Source: a virus. Taken from it: 39,039 bases of DNA. The stretch lies in the IMG/VR virus record IMGVR_UViG_3300014962_000016, positions 1 through 39,039 of that record; one strand, written 5' to 3'. Below the pieces are notes generated by a model. It was given only the letters and a program-made list of their open reading frames with translations, was not told where the DNA came from and ran no database searches. Below are positions 1-6,247 of the stretch, one piece after another; position 1 is the stretch's first letter; every line of letters begins with the position of its first letter. Position numbers and translations under genes: made by a program.

Positions 1-16
1 TCTGACCTGTACCGGG

Positions 17-26
17 TGCGCCGATC
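17..26. repeat. Half of an inverted repeat completed across the window ends
   Basis: The ten bases here are the exact reverse complement of 39021-39030. If the molecule is circular, the two arms lie about 25 bases apart. A further 5-bp match (CGGTA near 39034-39038 with TACCG at 10-14) extends the stem. It would sit at the stop codon of the small gene that begins at 38883, so it may act as a terminator. This is seen directly; circularity is inferred. Confidence 0.6.
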
Positions 27-39
27 AGTAGCCATCACG

Positions 40-72
40 ACGTGTAAAGATTCGGCCCGATTCTTTACACGT
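40..72. repeat. Perfect 11-bp inverted repeat (operator-like)
   Basis: The arms at 40-50 (ACGTGTAAAGA) and 62-72 are perfectly complementary, with an 11-base spacer. The right arm belongs to the CGATTCTTTACACG repeat that recurs at 98 and 38777. The dyad has no following T-run, so a protein-binding site is more likely than a terminator. The binding protein is unknown. Confidence 0.55.
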
Positions 73-97
73 TCCGAGGACACGCAAAGTTTTGCCC

Positions 98-149
98 CGA
101 TTCTTTACACGTTCTGACGACATGCCAAGTCTTTTACTATCACGTTAGT
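98..149 (+). repeat. 52-bp direct repeat, copy 1, with possible promoter
   Basis: This stretch matches 38777-38828 at 51 of 52 positions. A partial third copy lies 40 bp upstream, where 58-74 matches its first 17 bases. A weak promoter-like pair, TTCTGA (112-117) and TACTAT (135-140) with 17-base spacing, sits inside and would serve the small gene at 166. Each full copy is followed within about 60 bases by a tiny gene, so the repeat is probably a portable promoter or operator cassette. The promoter reading is inference. Confidence 0.6.
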
Positions 150-165
150 TCCACAAGGGAGCCAC

Positions 166-237
166 ATGCTCTACGCAATCGCCACACTTGAACTCATCGC
201 GATCACGGCGCTGATCATCATCGGCACCTGGAACTAG
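166..237 (+). CDS. 23-residue membrane microprotein
   Basis: The ORF starts at ATG behind an AAGGGAG ribosome-binding site seven bases upstream. Its 23 residues are almost entirely hydrophobic (ALITALIIIG-type core) and would form one membrane-spanning helix with almost no soluble part. It directly follows the repeat and promoter cassette at 98-149. I do not recognise a family. Peptides of this kind in phages may affect membrane potential, lysis timing or superinfection, but nothing here shows which. A chance ORF is possible; the good ribosome-binding site argues against it. Confidence 0.45.
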   Translation: MLYAIATLELIAITALIIIGTWN

Positions 238-260
238 TCTCTTATCGTCCCGTAAAGGAC

Positions 261-377
261 ATGCCCATGCGTGAGGTCGTGAAGGCCACCGTGCCCAAAG
301 AGGACCGGGCCGCAGTCATCGCCCACGCGGTCGAGCGGCTGACTCGGCTGAATCTGCCGCCGCTTTACAAGGTCTAA
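261..377 (+). CDS. Small protein of unknown function (38 aa)
   Basis: This 38-residue ORF begins at ATG behind an AAAGGA ribosome-binding site. A second ATG lies two codons in. The sequence is charged and helical-looking (REVVKATVPKEDRAAVIAHAVERL) and ends in a short proline-containing tail. It sits between the membrane microprotein at 166 and the structured region near 400, in the same direction as the tail gene at 633. No family is recognised. Its amphipathic helix could suit a small binding or regulatory protein. Confidence 0.45.
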   Translation: MPMREVVKATVPKEDRAAVIAHAVERLTRLNLPPLYKV

Positions 378-399
378 CTCCCCATCGTCGTCCGCGACT

Positions 400-440
400 G
401 GTGGGGCTTACCGGCTGGGCATCCGGTGAAACTGCCCACC
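400..440 (+). other. Candidate pseudoknot RNA element upstream of a GTG start
   Basis: ACCGG (410-414) can pair with CCGGT (423-427). The hairpin loop holds TGGGCA (416-421), which is complementary to TGCCCA (433-438), so an H-type pseudoknot can form. A competing pairing of GGTGGG (400-405) with CCCACC (435-440) would disrupt it, which gives a two-state appearance. The possible GTG start at 426 lies inside the structure. I do not match it to a known riboswitch class. The pairings are seen; function is inferred. Confidence 0.35.
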
Positions 441-629
441 CCCTGTCGTTTACCAAGAAGTAGACGACGGGGTATGTCGGCACGTTCGTGCCGTTTCACC
501 TCGCAACTGTTGCTATTGAATCCGCACGTTCACGGTTTCGGCACGGTCGTGCCGGTTTACGAACAGGAGCTGTTTGTGGATGACGACATCTGGGAGTTCC
601 TGGGTTATGTGGAATATGACGAGGACTGA
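426..629 (+). CDS. Uncertain small protein with acidic C-terminus
   Basis: A 67-residue ORF opens at GTG and ends three bases before the tail gene at 633. The N-terminal half is arginine- and serine-rich and looks unlike a normal protein. The last 25 residues (VYEQELFVDDDIWEFLGYVEY and on) look like genuine acidic protein sequence. The true start may be further in, for example ATG at 474 or a later GTG. Two near-identical GC palindromes lie inside the reading frame. It may be a short gene coupled to the tail gene, or the region may be mainly a regulatory RNA. Confidence 0.35.
   Translation: MKLPTPCRLPRSRRRGMSARSCRFTSQLLLLNPHVHGFGTVVPVYEQELFVDDDIWEFLGYVEYDED
478..554 (+). repeat. Two near-identical 16-bp palindromes
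   Basis: CGGCACGTTCGTGCCG (478-493) and CGGCACGGTCGTGCCG (539-554) are self-complementary and differ by one base in the centre. Each could form a tight 7-bp hairpin in RNA or bind a dimeric protein as DNA. They are 61 bp apart, upstream of the tail gene at 633. Neither has a T-run. They may belong to the same structured leader as the pseudoknot at 400-440. Confidence 0.5.
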
Positions 630-632
630 TAA

Positions 633-2528
633 GTGACCGTATCGACAGACATCACCGATTCCACACTGCTTGATATCGGTATCGCCTATTCGTCCAGCCT
701 GACCTCGTACAGCCTCGGCGCGTTCTCGTATGAGTGGGCGATTGCTGGTCAGCCGTTCCTCGGTATCCCGTCTGATGAGTTCCCGATGACTCGTGCGTTT
801 ACGACGGTGAAGAAGGAACAGTTTGATAATCAGACTGATCCTGGTGAGCAGTCGTTGTCGGGTTGGTGGCTGCGTAGCCAGCGGGATTTCGGTGGTGGTG
901 CTGGCATCACGTTCCTTGAGCCTGCGAATGACGAGCGGACGATGCGTCGGTTCGCTTCATCTGTCGGCATTGATGTGTGGACGCCTGGCGAGTTCAAGCT
1001 CCTCCGCAGTATGAGTGCGGGGCAGGCGGCAGCAGGAACCTGTAGGGCCGTGTCTGTGGTGAATGGGAGTACGAACTATGTCTATTACACGACTGGTAGC
1101 AAGGTATACCGTTCAGACGGTTCGACCTCTACGGAGATCACTGGATGGACTGGTGCGCCGTCATGGCTGGTCTCAACTGGCGACGGCGTGTGGGGATTCC
1201 ATTCTACTGGGATTGATTTTAGTGCTGCTTCTGGTACGACTGCTGCCTCCAAGTGGACAGGTGCAGGTTCCGCTGGCAAAGGCTGGTGGGTTAAGCAGCG
1301 GTTGATTGCGGCCTATGGGGCTGCCTTGTATGAGTTGGGTGGTTTCACTGGTGGCGCTCTACCAACTGCTTTGTACACGCATCCTTCTACCGGCTGGACT
1401 TGGTCTGCTGCGTGTGACATCCCTGGTGCGATCCTTGTTGCTGGCTATAGCGGCAACCAGAGCACCATCTACAAGCTCACCGTGGATGAAGCTGATGGAA
1501 CGCTCCCTACCCTTTCGGCAGCCGTAACGATTGCCGATCTGCCTGTCGGTGAGTACGTCACAGGCATGATCTCCTATCTCGGTGCCTATGTGATCTTGGG
1601 TACGAACAAGGGTGTGCGGATTGCGACGGTGAATAACACCGTGTACGCCTCCGGTATCCAGATGACCTACGGGCCGCTGACCTACAAGTCTTCCTCTCCT
1701 GTGGAGCATTTCACTGCACAGGACAGGTTCGTGTATGCGGGTGTGAAGAACGAGATCGATGGAAAGTCAGGTGTGATCCGCATTGATCTATCTGATCTTG
1801 ACGAGGCAGGGCGAGGAGCTTGGGCTACCGACGTTTCCACCGGGGTCACGGGAACCGTGGATGGGGTCTGCCTGCTGGGTGCCTCTGATCGTGTCTGCGT
1901 TGGTGTTAATTCCTCAGGCGTCTACATAACTTCGGCTTCTACGTTGGTGTCTTCTGGCACGTTGACGACGGGCCAGGTCCGGTACAACACGTTGGAGAAC
2001 AAGTCGTTCCGGTTCTTGAATGTGCGCCGTTACGGCGAGTTGAAGGGCACCGTGAATGTGAAGACGGTGCAGGCACATGGGACTGAGGCTGACCTGTACA
2101 CGTTCCCTGAGGCGTCTTCCAATGTGGAGATTCAGGTGGTGCCTTCGGCTCCTGTGGAGTCGTTGGGGTTGAAGTTCACGCTGACTCGTTCTGCTGGGGA
2201 TTCCACGAAGGGTCCGGTGATTCGTGGCTGGCAGTTCAAGGCGTTGCCTGCTGTGCCCCGTAAGCAGGAGTGGCGTATCCCGCTGATGTGTTTTGATCAG
2301 GAGACCGACAGGTACGGGCAAAAGGTCGGCTATCCCGGCTATGCAATGACACGCTGGCAGAACCTTCGTAACGCCTTGATCGATGGCACACCTGTGGTCC
2401 TACAGGACTTCATGGCGAAGGAGACGTACACGGTGCTGATTGAGGACATCCAGATGGTGCAGACCTCTCCTCCGCGATATCAGTCCGGTCTAGGCGGTGT
2501 GCTGGTCGTGACTTGCCGGGAGTTGTGA
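633..2528 (+). CDS. Large tail protein, probable beta-propeller-like minor structural protein
   Basis: The 631-residue protein starts at GTG behind GAGGA. It is rich in Gly, Ser, Thr, Val and aromatic residues and has many short beta-strand-like repeats such as YYTTGSKVYRSDGS and GVWGFHSTGIDF, which suggests a beta-propeller or beta-rich spike fold. The last 90 residues (QEWRIPLMCFD and on) look like a compact end domain of the kind seen in actinophage minor tail proteins. It precedes the holin and endolysin genes and overlaps the next gene by one base. A role at the distal tail or in host contact is inferred from position and composition. No catalytic motif was seen. Confidence 0.7.
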   Translation: MTVSTDITDSTLLDIGIAYSSSLTSYSLGAFSYEWAIAGQPFLGIPSDEFPMTRAFTTVKKEQFDNQTDPGEQSLSGWWLRSQRDFGGGAGITFLEPANDERTMRRFASSVGIDVWTPGEFKLLRSMSAGQAAAGTCRAVSVVNGSTNYVYYTTGSKVYRSDGSTSTEITGWTGAPSWLVSTGDGVWGFHSTGIDFSAASGTTAASKWTGAGSAGKGWWVKQRLIAAYGAALYELGGFTGGALPTALYTHPSTGWTWSAACDIPGAILVAGYSGNQSTIYKLTVDEADGTLPTLSAAVTIADLPVGEYVTGMISYLGAYVILGTNKGVRIATVNNTVYASGIQMTYGPLTYKSSSPVEHFTAQDRFVYAGVKNEIDGKSGVIRIDLSDLDEAGRGAWATDVSTGVTGTVDGVCLLGASDRVCVGVNSSGVYITSASTLVSSGTLTTGQVRYNTLENKSFRFLNVRRYGELKGTVNVKTVQAHGTEADLYTFPEASSNVEIQVVPSAPVESLGLKFTLTRSAGDSTKGPVIRGWQFKALPAVPRKQEWRIPLMCFDQETDRYGQKVGYPGYAMTRWQNLRNALIDGTPVVLQDFMAKETYTVLIEDIQMVQTSPPRYQSGLGGVLVVTCREL

Positions 2529-2776
2529 TGCCGACCTGGCTTGACGAAGCAAGCGAGCTGCTGACCTGGTTGACGATCCTGTCGATCCTGCTGGGAGGTA
2601 TCGCTGTATTGATCAGGTGGTGGACGAAGTGGCTGCGTGGCGTGATCAGAGATGAGATCAGCGAACACACCTACCTGATCTCCCCGAATGCGAATGGTGG
2701 TCTTTCCCTTCCTGATGTGAACAGGAAGTTGGACCGGGTGATGAAGCACCTACAGATTGAGGATGAGAATGTTTGA
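2528..2776 (+). CDS. One-TM membrane protein, holin-like or lysis accessory
   Basis: The 82-residue protein starts at an ATG that overlaps the TGA of the tail gene, with GGGAG upstream. An upstream in-frame start at 2513 is less likely. One hydrophobic helix (LTILSILLGGIAVLIRWW) near residues 15-33 is followed by a charged tail ending in a helix (DVNRKLDRVMKHLQIEDE). Small one-span proteins of this form commonly sit next to lysins in actinophages. It could be a second holin, an antiholin or a pinholin partner of the protein encoded at 2769, whose start it overlaps by 8 bases. Confidence 0.6.
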   Translation: MPTWLDEASELLTWLTILSILLGGIAVLIRWWTKWLRGVIRDEISEHTYLISPNANGGLSLPDVNRKLDRVMKHLQIEDENV

Positions 2777-3020
2777 CACGTTGTTTTGGAAGGCTGCTGC
2801 GGAGCGTGCAGTAAAGACGTTCGCGCAGTCTTTGGTTGCGCTGTTCATTGCTGGTGTGACGATCCTGTCGATTGACTGGGTTCAGGCTCTTGCCGTGTCT
2901 GGTACGGCTGCCCTGGTGTCGGTGCTGACTTCAATTGCTTCGTCTCGTCTTGGCCCGTTTGATGGTCCGTCGTTGACGGATGAGGCACTGGTTGAGCCTG
3001 ACTTTGAGGATGTTGCATGA
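2769..3020 (+). CDS. Holin, r1t-like family
   Basis: The 83-residue protein has the pattern of r1t-type actinophage holins: an N-terminal FWKAAAERAVKTFAQSLVALF helix, a second hydrophobic segment (LAVSGTAALVSVLTSIAS) and a polar C-terminus. Two membrane spans are expected. I chose ATG 2769 over 2757 or 2763 because GAGG at 2759-2762 lies six bases upstream. Holins oligomerise in the inner membrane and open lesions that release the endolysin. The amidase gene directly downstream, with an ATGA overlap, fits this. Confidence 0.8.
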   Translation: MFDTLFWKAAAERAVKTFAQSLVALFIAGVTILSIDWVQALAVSGTAALVSVLTSIASSRLGPFDGPSLTDEALVEPDFEDVA

Positions 3021-3667
3021 GTGGTCCGTCGTATGGTCAAGTGATTCGTGCCATCAAGAAGTGGGGCAAGCGTGCCGGGGTGAAGGTGACGATTGATTCC
3101 GGTGCAAAGACTCGCTGCCGTCCGTGGTCGTATGGTTTGCGCGGCATGATCATCCATCACTGGGCTGGCGTAGGTGATGGTGGCCTGGAATGGATGGCCG
3201 CAAGAGGCGAGTCGTACCCCTATTGCAATGCTGCGGTACGCACTGACGGTGAGATCGTGGTGTTCGCTGCCGGGTCAGCCTGGGGATCGGGGACGGGTGG
3301 TCCGTGGACGGATGCTGGTATCCCGAAGGATCAGGCGCACCTGTACTGCTTTCAGGTGGAGAACGAGTCGTGGGGCATTGAGAAGGATTTCACTCCTGCC
3401 ATGTTTGCGGCGAATGCGGCGATTGCCTGTGCCTTGCGTGAGGTAGGTGGCGAGTACTTCCCTGACTTCACTCGCTGCGCGAACCATAAGGATTGGACGA
3501 ACGGTACGGGCGGTGTCTCGAATTACCGTCTGCCGACGTATGGCCGGAAGAATGACACGTTGTACAACCCTGGTCAGTTCCGTAAGCCAGCTCAAATCCT
3601 GTGGGACAAGTACCAGTCTGGTGGGATTGTGGCTCGGGTGAAGAGCCTGCTGTCCCCTAATTCTTGA
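3017..3667 (+). CDS. Endolysin, N-acetylmuramoyl-L-alanine amidase (Amidase_2/PGRP-like)
   Basis: The 216-residue protein is expected to cleave the bond between muramic acid and L-alanine of peptidoglycan. The zinc ligands of the Amidase_2/PGRP fold are visible: HH at residues 47-48 (IIHHWAG) and His157 in CANHKDW, with GRKND near 176-180, a signature common in actinophage amidases. Glu115 in VENESW is a further candidate active-site residue. There is no signal peptide, consistent with holin-dependent release, and no obvious separate wall-binding domain beyond about 40 C-terminal residues. It starts in an ATGA overlap with the holin and is the last gene before the terminator at 3732. Confidence 0.88.
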   Translation: MSGPSYGQVIRAIKKWGKRAGVKVTIDSGAKTRCRPWSYGLRGMIIHHWAGVGDGGLEWMAARGESYPYCNAAVRTDGEIVVFAAGSAWGSGTGGPWTDAGIPKDQAHLYCFQVENESWGIEKDFTPAMFAANAAIACALREVGGEYFPDFTRCANHKDWTNGTGGVSNYRLPTYGRKNDTLYNPGQFRKPAQILWDKYQSGGIVARVKSLLSPNS

Positions 3668-3731
3668 TCTGTAATTGATATAGGTACTTGCTCACCCTAA
3701 CATAACAGAACGCTCTCAGAGCCAATCTGAG

Positions 3732-3781
3732 CGACTAACCCCCTCCCTGGGTATCTCACCTAGGGAGGGGGCCATTAGTCG
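3732..3781. terminator. Bidirectional terminator hairpin
   Basis: A 14-bp stem with one G-U pair (3739-3752 with 3758-3771) and a 5-base loop is extended by an outer 7-bp stem (3732-3738 with 3775-3781). It lies between the rightward lysis genes and the leftward integrase unit, where convergent transcription must be stopped. T-runs are weak on both sides. Confidence 0.8.
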
Positions 3782-3816
3782 TTCTATGGGCCTTTAAAAT
3801 GGCAGCAAAGCCTATA

Positions 3817-4050
3817 CTAGAGGTTGGCTCTGCTGATCTCTGTCTTCTTCATCCTGTATTGGGGTCTGACATTGTTGATCTTGGCCCTGCGACTGAGCTT
3901 GACCATGTCCCCCATCTTCGACTTGTAGCACTGGGTACACAGGTCGATCTCCCACGGCTTGCCCTTGGAGTACTCCCAGACCACCGTCATGGTCTCCACA
4001 TCCCTGTCCGATTTGCACAGGTCACAGATGCGGCGCTGTTCCACTGCCAT
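3817..4050 (-). CDS. Small zinc-ribbon protein next to the integrase
   Basis: The 77-residue protein carries two CxxC knuckles (CDLC and CTQC, about 28 residues apart) and a basic C-terminus (KLSRRAKINNVRPQYRMKKTE), so it probably binds zinc and nucleic acid. I chose ATG 4050 because GGGAGG lies seven bases upstream; an in-frame ATG at 4065 lacks a good site. It follows the integrase in the same leftward unit. It could be an excision factor or other DNA-binding partner of the integrase, but no classical Xis winged-helix is visible. Specific function is unknown. Confidence 0.65.
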   Translation of the reverse strand: MAVEQRRICDLCKSDRDVETMTVVWEYSKGKPWEIDLCTQCYKSKMGDMVKLSRRAKINNVRPQYRMKKTEISRANL

Positions 4051-4066
4051 CAGGTTGCCTCCCATG

Positions 4067-5077
4067 TCAGACGGCTTTCAGTTCTGACACTGTACCTAGC
4101 ACTGGCATGTCAGGGAACATAGGCTTGCCAGCCAGCATCTCGTTTCGCTGCACCCGCTCCAGCTCCAGGCCCAAGTAATGCTCGGTGATGCTGCCCTTGG
4201 AGTGGCCCAACATGGCCTGCACCCTGCGGAGAGCCCCGTCGTAGCCCTCAGACCGGAGCCTGTCGAACAGGCAGCGAGCCCCTGACCTACGCAGCACATG
4301 GCCTCCGACCCCCTTCTCTGTCAGGCCTATGGCCTTCAGCGGCCTGCCAGCAGCCCGGTAGGGATGGCTCATGGCCTTCGTCGGGTTCAGTGGGGCAGGC
4401 TCCCCTGAGGGAGCCAGACGATTGGTCAGCGGGTTGTGCCGCATGGGCAGCGGTCCCTTGGCAGGGACCAGATACCAGTCCCCATCCAATTCGCCTGCCT
4501 GCCTGCGGTACTCATTCAGCCACCGGACCATCTCGGTCTTCAACTCCGTGACCATCGGCAGGGTGTCAGCCTCCTTGGTCTTGTGCCTGTAGATGCTCAC
4601 CGTGTTCGCATCGAAGTCCAAGTCCTTGATCTTCAAGGTCTGGATCTCTGAGGCACGGCAGAAGGTGAACAGGCCCAGGGCTACCACTGCCCTGTCCCTG
4701 GGGTCTGTGGCTGCCTCCAGCACACGAGTGAAGTCTTCGATGCCGATGCGTGGCATCTCCACTCGTGGTGGCTTCAGCGGCCTCCAGCCCTCGGTCGGGT
4801 CGTAGTCCCGCAGCATCCAGTTCTGCCTGCGGCAGTAGGCAAAGAACAGCCTGTAGTTCACCAGCTTCAGGTTGTGTGTCTTCGCTCCCCACTGGTGGGA
4901 GGCGAAGACCTTGTCGATGTGTTCAGGCCTGACGTTGGCAACGTAGATGTTGCCTATCACTGCCAATGCACCGCGAAGTGCAGTTTCATGGGTCCGTACC
5001 GTGTTCCGTTCCAGACCCTTGGCCCGAAGGTGCTGTAGGTATTCGTCTACGGCATCGGAAAAAGGCTTGTGTTTCAT
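4067..5077 (-). CDS. int: Tyrosine site-specific integrase
   Basis: The 336-residue protein is a complete tyrosine recombinase. An N-terminal SAM-like core-binding domain (residues 5-90) precedes the catalytic domain, in which the full set is visible: Arg141 (FCRASE), a beta-hairpin Lys at 166 or 168, His260 and Arg263 (HVLRR), His292 (LGHS) and nucleophile Tyr301 (HYLG). It should integrate the phage at a host tRNA gene, since a tRNA-3'-end-like sequence lies just upstream at 5166-5197. No obvious arm-binding domain is seen at the N-terminus. It is transcribed from the operator-bearing promoter at 5114-5142, divergently from the HTH gene at 5371. Confidence 0.93.
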   Translation of the reverse strand: MKHKPFSDAVDEYLQHLRAKGLERNTVRTHETALRGALAVIGNIYVANVRPEHIDKVFASHQWGAKTHNLKLVNYRLFFAYCRRQNWMLRDYDPTEGWRPLKPPRVEMPRIGIEDFTRVLEAATDPRDRAVVALGLFTFCRASEIQTLKIKDLDFDANTVSIYRHKTKEADTLPMVTELKTEMVRWLNEYRRQAGELDGDWYLVPAKGPLPMRHNPLTNRLAPSGEPAPLNPTKAMSHPYRAAGRPLKAIGLTEKGVGGHVLRRSGARCLFDRLRSEGYDGALRRVQAMLGHSKGSITEHYLGLELERVQRNEMLAGKPMFPDMPVLGTVSELKAV

Positions 5078-5113
5078 GGCTAATCTCCAGTTCTGACGAG
5101 TTGACTGTGTTTA

Positions 5114-5142
5114 TTCTTACATGACAGCGGTCATGTGTGCAA
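5114..5142 (-). promoter_or_regulatory. Integrase promoter with operator in its spacer
   Basis: On the minus strand a -35 box TTGCAC (5142-5137) and a -10 box TAAGAA (5119-5114) are separated by exactly 17 bases. The spacer is almost entirely the dyad described at 5119-5136, so a bound protein would block polymerase. A start near 5107 would leave a leader of about 30 bases before the integrase ATG. Confidence 0.55.
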
Positions 5143-5149
5143 ACATGTC
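5119..5149. promoter_or_regulatory. Operator-like dyad plus extra half-site
   Basis: ACATGAC (5119-5125) and GTCATGT (5130-5136) form a perfect 7-bp inverted repeat with a 4-base spacer. A third half-site, ACATGTC, lies at 5143-5149. The motif ACATGACAG recurs in leaders near 13350 and 16570. The HTH protein encoded at 5371 is the nearest candidate ligand; that link is inference. Confidence 0.55.
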
Positions 5150-5165
5150 AGAACAACTAGCACTG

Positions 5166-5197
5166 CCCGAAGGGTTCAAGTCCCCCCTCGGACACTT
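5166..5197 (+). other. Candidate attP core resembling a tRNA 3' end
   Basis: The bases at 5170-5194 read as the last part of a tRNA: T-stem GGG, T-loop TTCAAGT, CCC, then acceptor strand CTCGGAC and discriminator A. The partner 5' acceptor strand and the rest of the tRNA are absent. Tyrosine integrases commonly use tRNA 3' ends, and this sits about 90 bp from the integrase start. The acceptor strand implies a host tRNA beginning GTCCGAG, possibly a leucine tRNA. Confidence 0.6.
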
Positions 5198-5313
5198 GCA
5201 GTCGTTTTACAGCTCTGACGTGGGAAAACGCTCCGAAAATCCTCGTACACCTGTTCGTTTTTCGGGAACCGAAGTTACCCGTGGGTAGTAAAACAATCTT
5301 AACCCCCCGGTTT

Positions 5314-5342
5314 TGGACATGCCTCCTGTCACTAACTAACAT
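5314..5342 (+). promoter_or_regulatory. Rightward promoter for the HTH gene
   Basis: TGGACA (5314-5319, five of six matches to the -35 consensus) is followed after 17 bases by TAACAT (5337-5342). Transcription would begin near 5349, about 22 bases before the ATG of the HTH gene. It is divergent from the integrase promoter. Confidence 0.6.
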
Positions 5343-5370
5343 GGTTAATGACCCAGGTTGGAGGCACCTG

Positions 5371-5829
5371 ATGGCACCACCGAAGTACACCCCTGACAAG
5401 ACCACGTTCCAGCGATGGCTGGCAGAGGACCCACCACCCACGCACCAGCAGATGGCAGACCGAGTATTCGAGCAAACAGGACACCGGGTGTCCCGTGCAG
5501 CCATCACCTTGGCCCTCATGAACTACGGCCTGACGAAGGCCAGGCCTCGCTACAAGGAGTACCTGCCCTGGCGAGTGAGGACTGATCACATCAAGGCCTA
5601 CCCTGCGCGAATGCTGCGGCTCCTGGGCCGCAGGGACGCAGGCGGTGAGCTCACCGAGAAAGAAGCAGACTTGCTCAATTCTTGGTTAGAAAACCTTGCG
5701 ACAGAAGAACTCATCGTCGCCTACGACGGCGACGATGAGACAGGCTTTCACTACGTTGATGCACGTTTCAAGGATCATGATGATCCTGCCCTGCCGATTA
5801 GGAAGAAGCAGATTCACCTGAGTAGATGA
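5371..5829 (+). CDS. HTH DNA-binding protein, candidate immunity repressor or lysogeny switch
   Basis: The 152-residue protein starts at ATG behind GGAGG with 7-base spacing; longer in-frame starts reach back to 5281 but lie over the promoter. Residues 20-50 (HQQMADRVFEQTGHRVSRAAI) read as a helix-turn-helix. The C-terminal half has a conserved-looking block (YPARMLRLLGRRDAG, LNSWLENLATEELIVAYD, ending PIRKKQIHLSR) that I recall from uncharacterised actinophage proteins. Its position between a divergent integrase and the early operon, with its own promoter and terminator, is the usual place of a repressor. No second repressor-like gene is seen. A role as Cro or early activator cannot be excluded. 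Confidence 0.65.
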   Translation: MAPPKYTPDKTTFQRWLAEDPPPTHQQMADRVFEQTGHRVSRAAITLALMNYGLTKARPRYKEYLPWRVRTDHIKAYPARMLRLLGRRDAGGELTEKEADLLNSWLENLATEELIVAYDGDDETGFHYVDARFKDHDDPALPIRKKQIHLSR

Positions 5830-5847
5830 TATCTGTCAGTACAGATA
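5830..5847. promoter_or_regulatory. Perfect 7-bp dyad at the end of the HTH gene
   Basis: TATCTGT (5830-5836) and ACAGATA (5841-5847) are perfect inverted repeats around CAGT. The motif overlaps the TGA stop of the HTH gene and abuts the terminator. The related sequences CTGACAGATAC and CTGTCAG recur at the late promoter (18160-18195) and near 5897. It may be an operator of the regulatory circuit. Confidence 0.45.
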
Positions 5848-5848
5848 G

Positions 5849-5881
5849 AGAGCCGCAGCCCTTGGAGGCTGCGGCTCTTTT
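5849..5881 (+). terminator. Strong rho-independent terminator after the HTH gene
   Basis: A 12-bp perfect stem (5849-5860 with 5867-5878), a 6-base loop and a short T-run (TTTT at 5878-5881) form a textbook intrinsic terminator. It separates the HTH gene from the early operon that begins at 6029. Confidence 0.88.
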
Positions 5882-6028
5882 CTGTACCACTGGTTTCTGT
5901 CAGGCCTGATAGATACAGTCTAGCCACGAGACGCCGGAGAAAACCAAACTGGGATTGCCATCGGCGTGTCGCCTCAACAAACTGTTAATGAAGGCCTAAG
6001 GTCTGCCTATAAGCGAGAGAGGTGAACG
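5882..6028 (+). promoter_or_regulatory. Presumed early-operon promoter region
   Basis: This gap follows a strong terminator and precedes a long operon, so it should hold a promoter. I see an extended -10-like TGATAGATA (5907-5915) beside a TCAGGCCTGA palindrome (5900-5909), and a TATAAG (6008-6013) with a poor -35. Neither is convincing. No ORF with a good start was found. Confidence 0.35.
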
Positions 6029-6247
6029 ATGGAAGAACAGCGTCGGGGGGAGCTGGTGGAAATTGCCGCCGATGACACGGCTATCGCCGTGAGTTGCCTT
6101 CCCCAGTGGACGAGCGAGGACTGGGACATGGCCTGGTCTGCCGCTGACCTGACGGGCGTGACCGCCCGACTGGATGCCTGGGGAACCGAGGGCAACGGAA
6201 CCGAATGGTTCTGCTTCAGCCGACTTGCCGAGGAGGTGGCTGCGTGA
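6029..6247 (+). CDS. First gene of the early operon, unknown function (72 aa)
   Basis: The 72-residue acidic protein starts at ATG behind GAGAGAGG. It is rich in Trp, Glu, Asp and Ala (QWTSEDWDMAWSAADLTGV and on) with no recognised domain. It overlaps the next gene by a GTGA. Its first position in the replication operon suggests an early host-interaction or regulatory role, but nothing in the sequence shows this. Confidence 0.65.
   Translation: MEEQRRGELVEIAADDTAIAVSCLPQWTSEDWDMAWSAADLTGVTARLDAWGTEGNGTEWFCFSRLAEEVAA

Noticed and set aside
400-440. A known riboswitch class (such as SAM-II or preQ1) at the pseudoknot
   Set aside because: The stems and loops do not match the consensus sequences I know for these classes, so I call only an unassigned structure.
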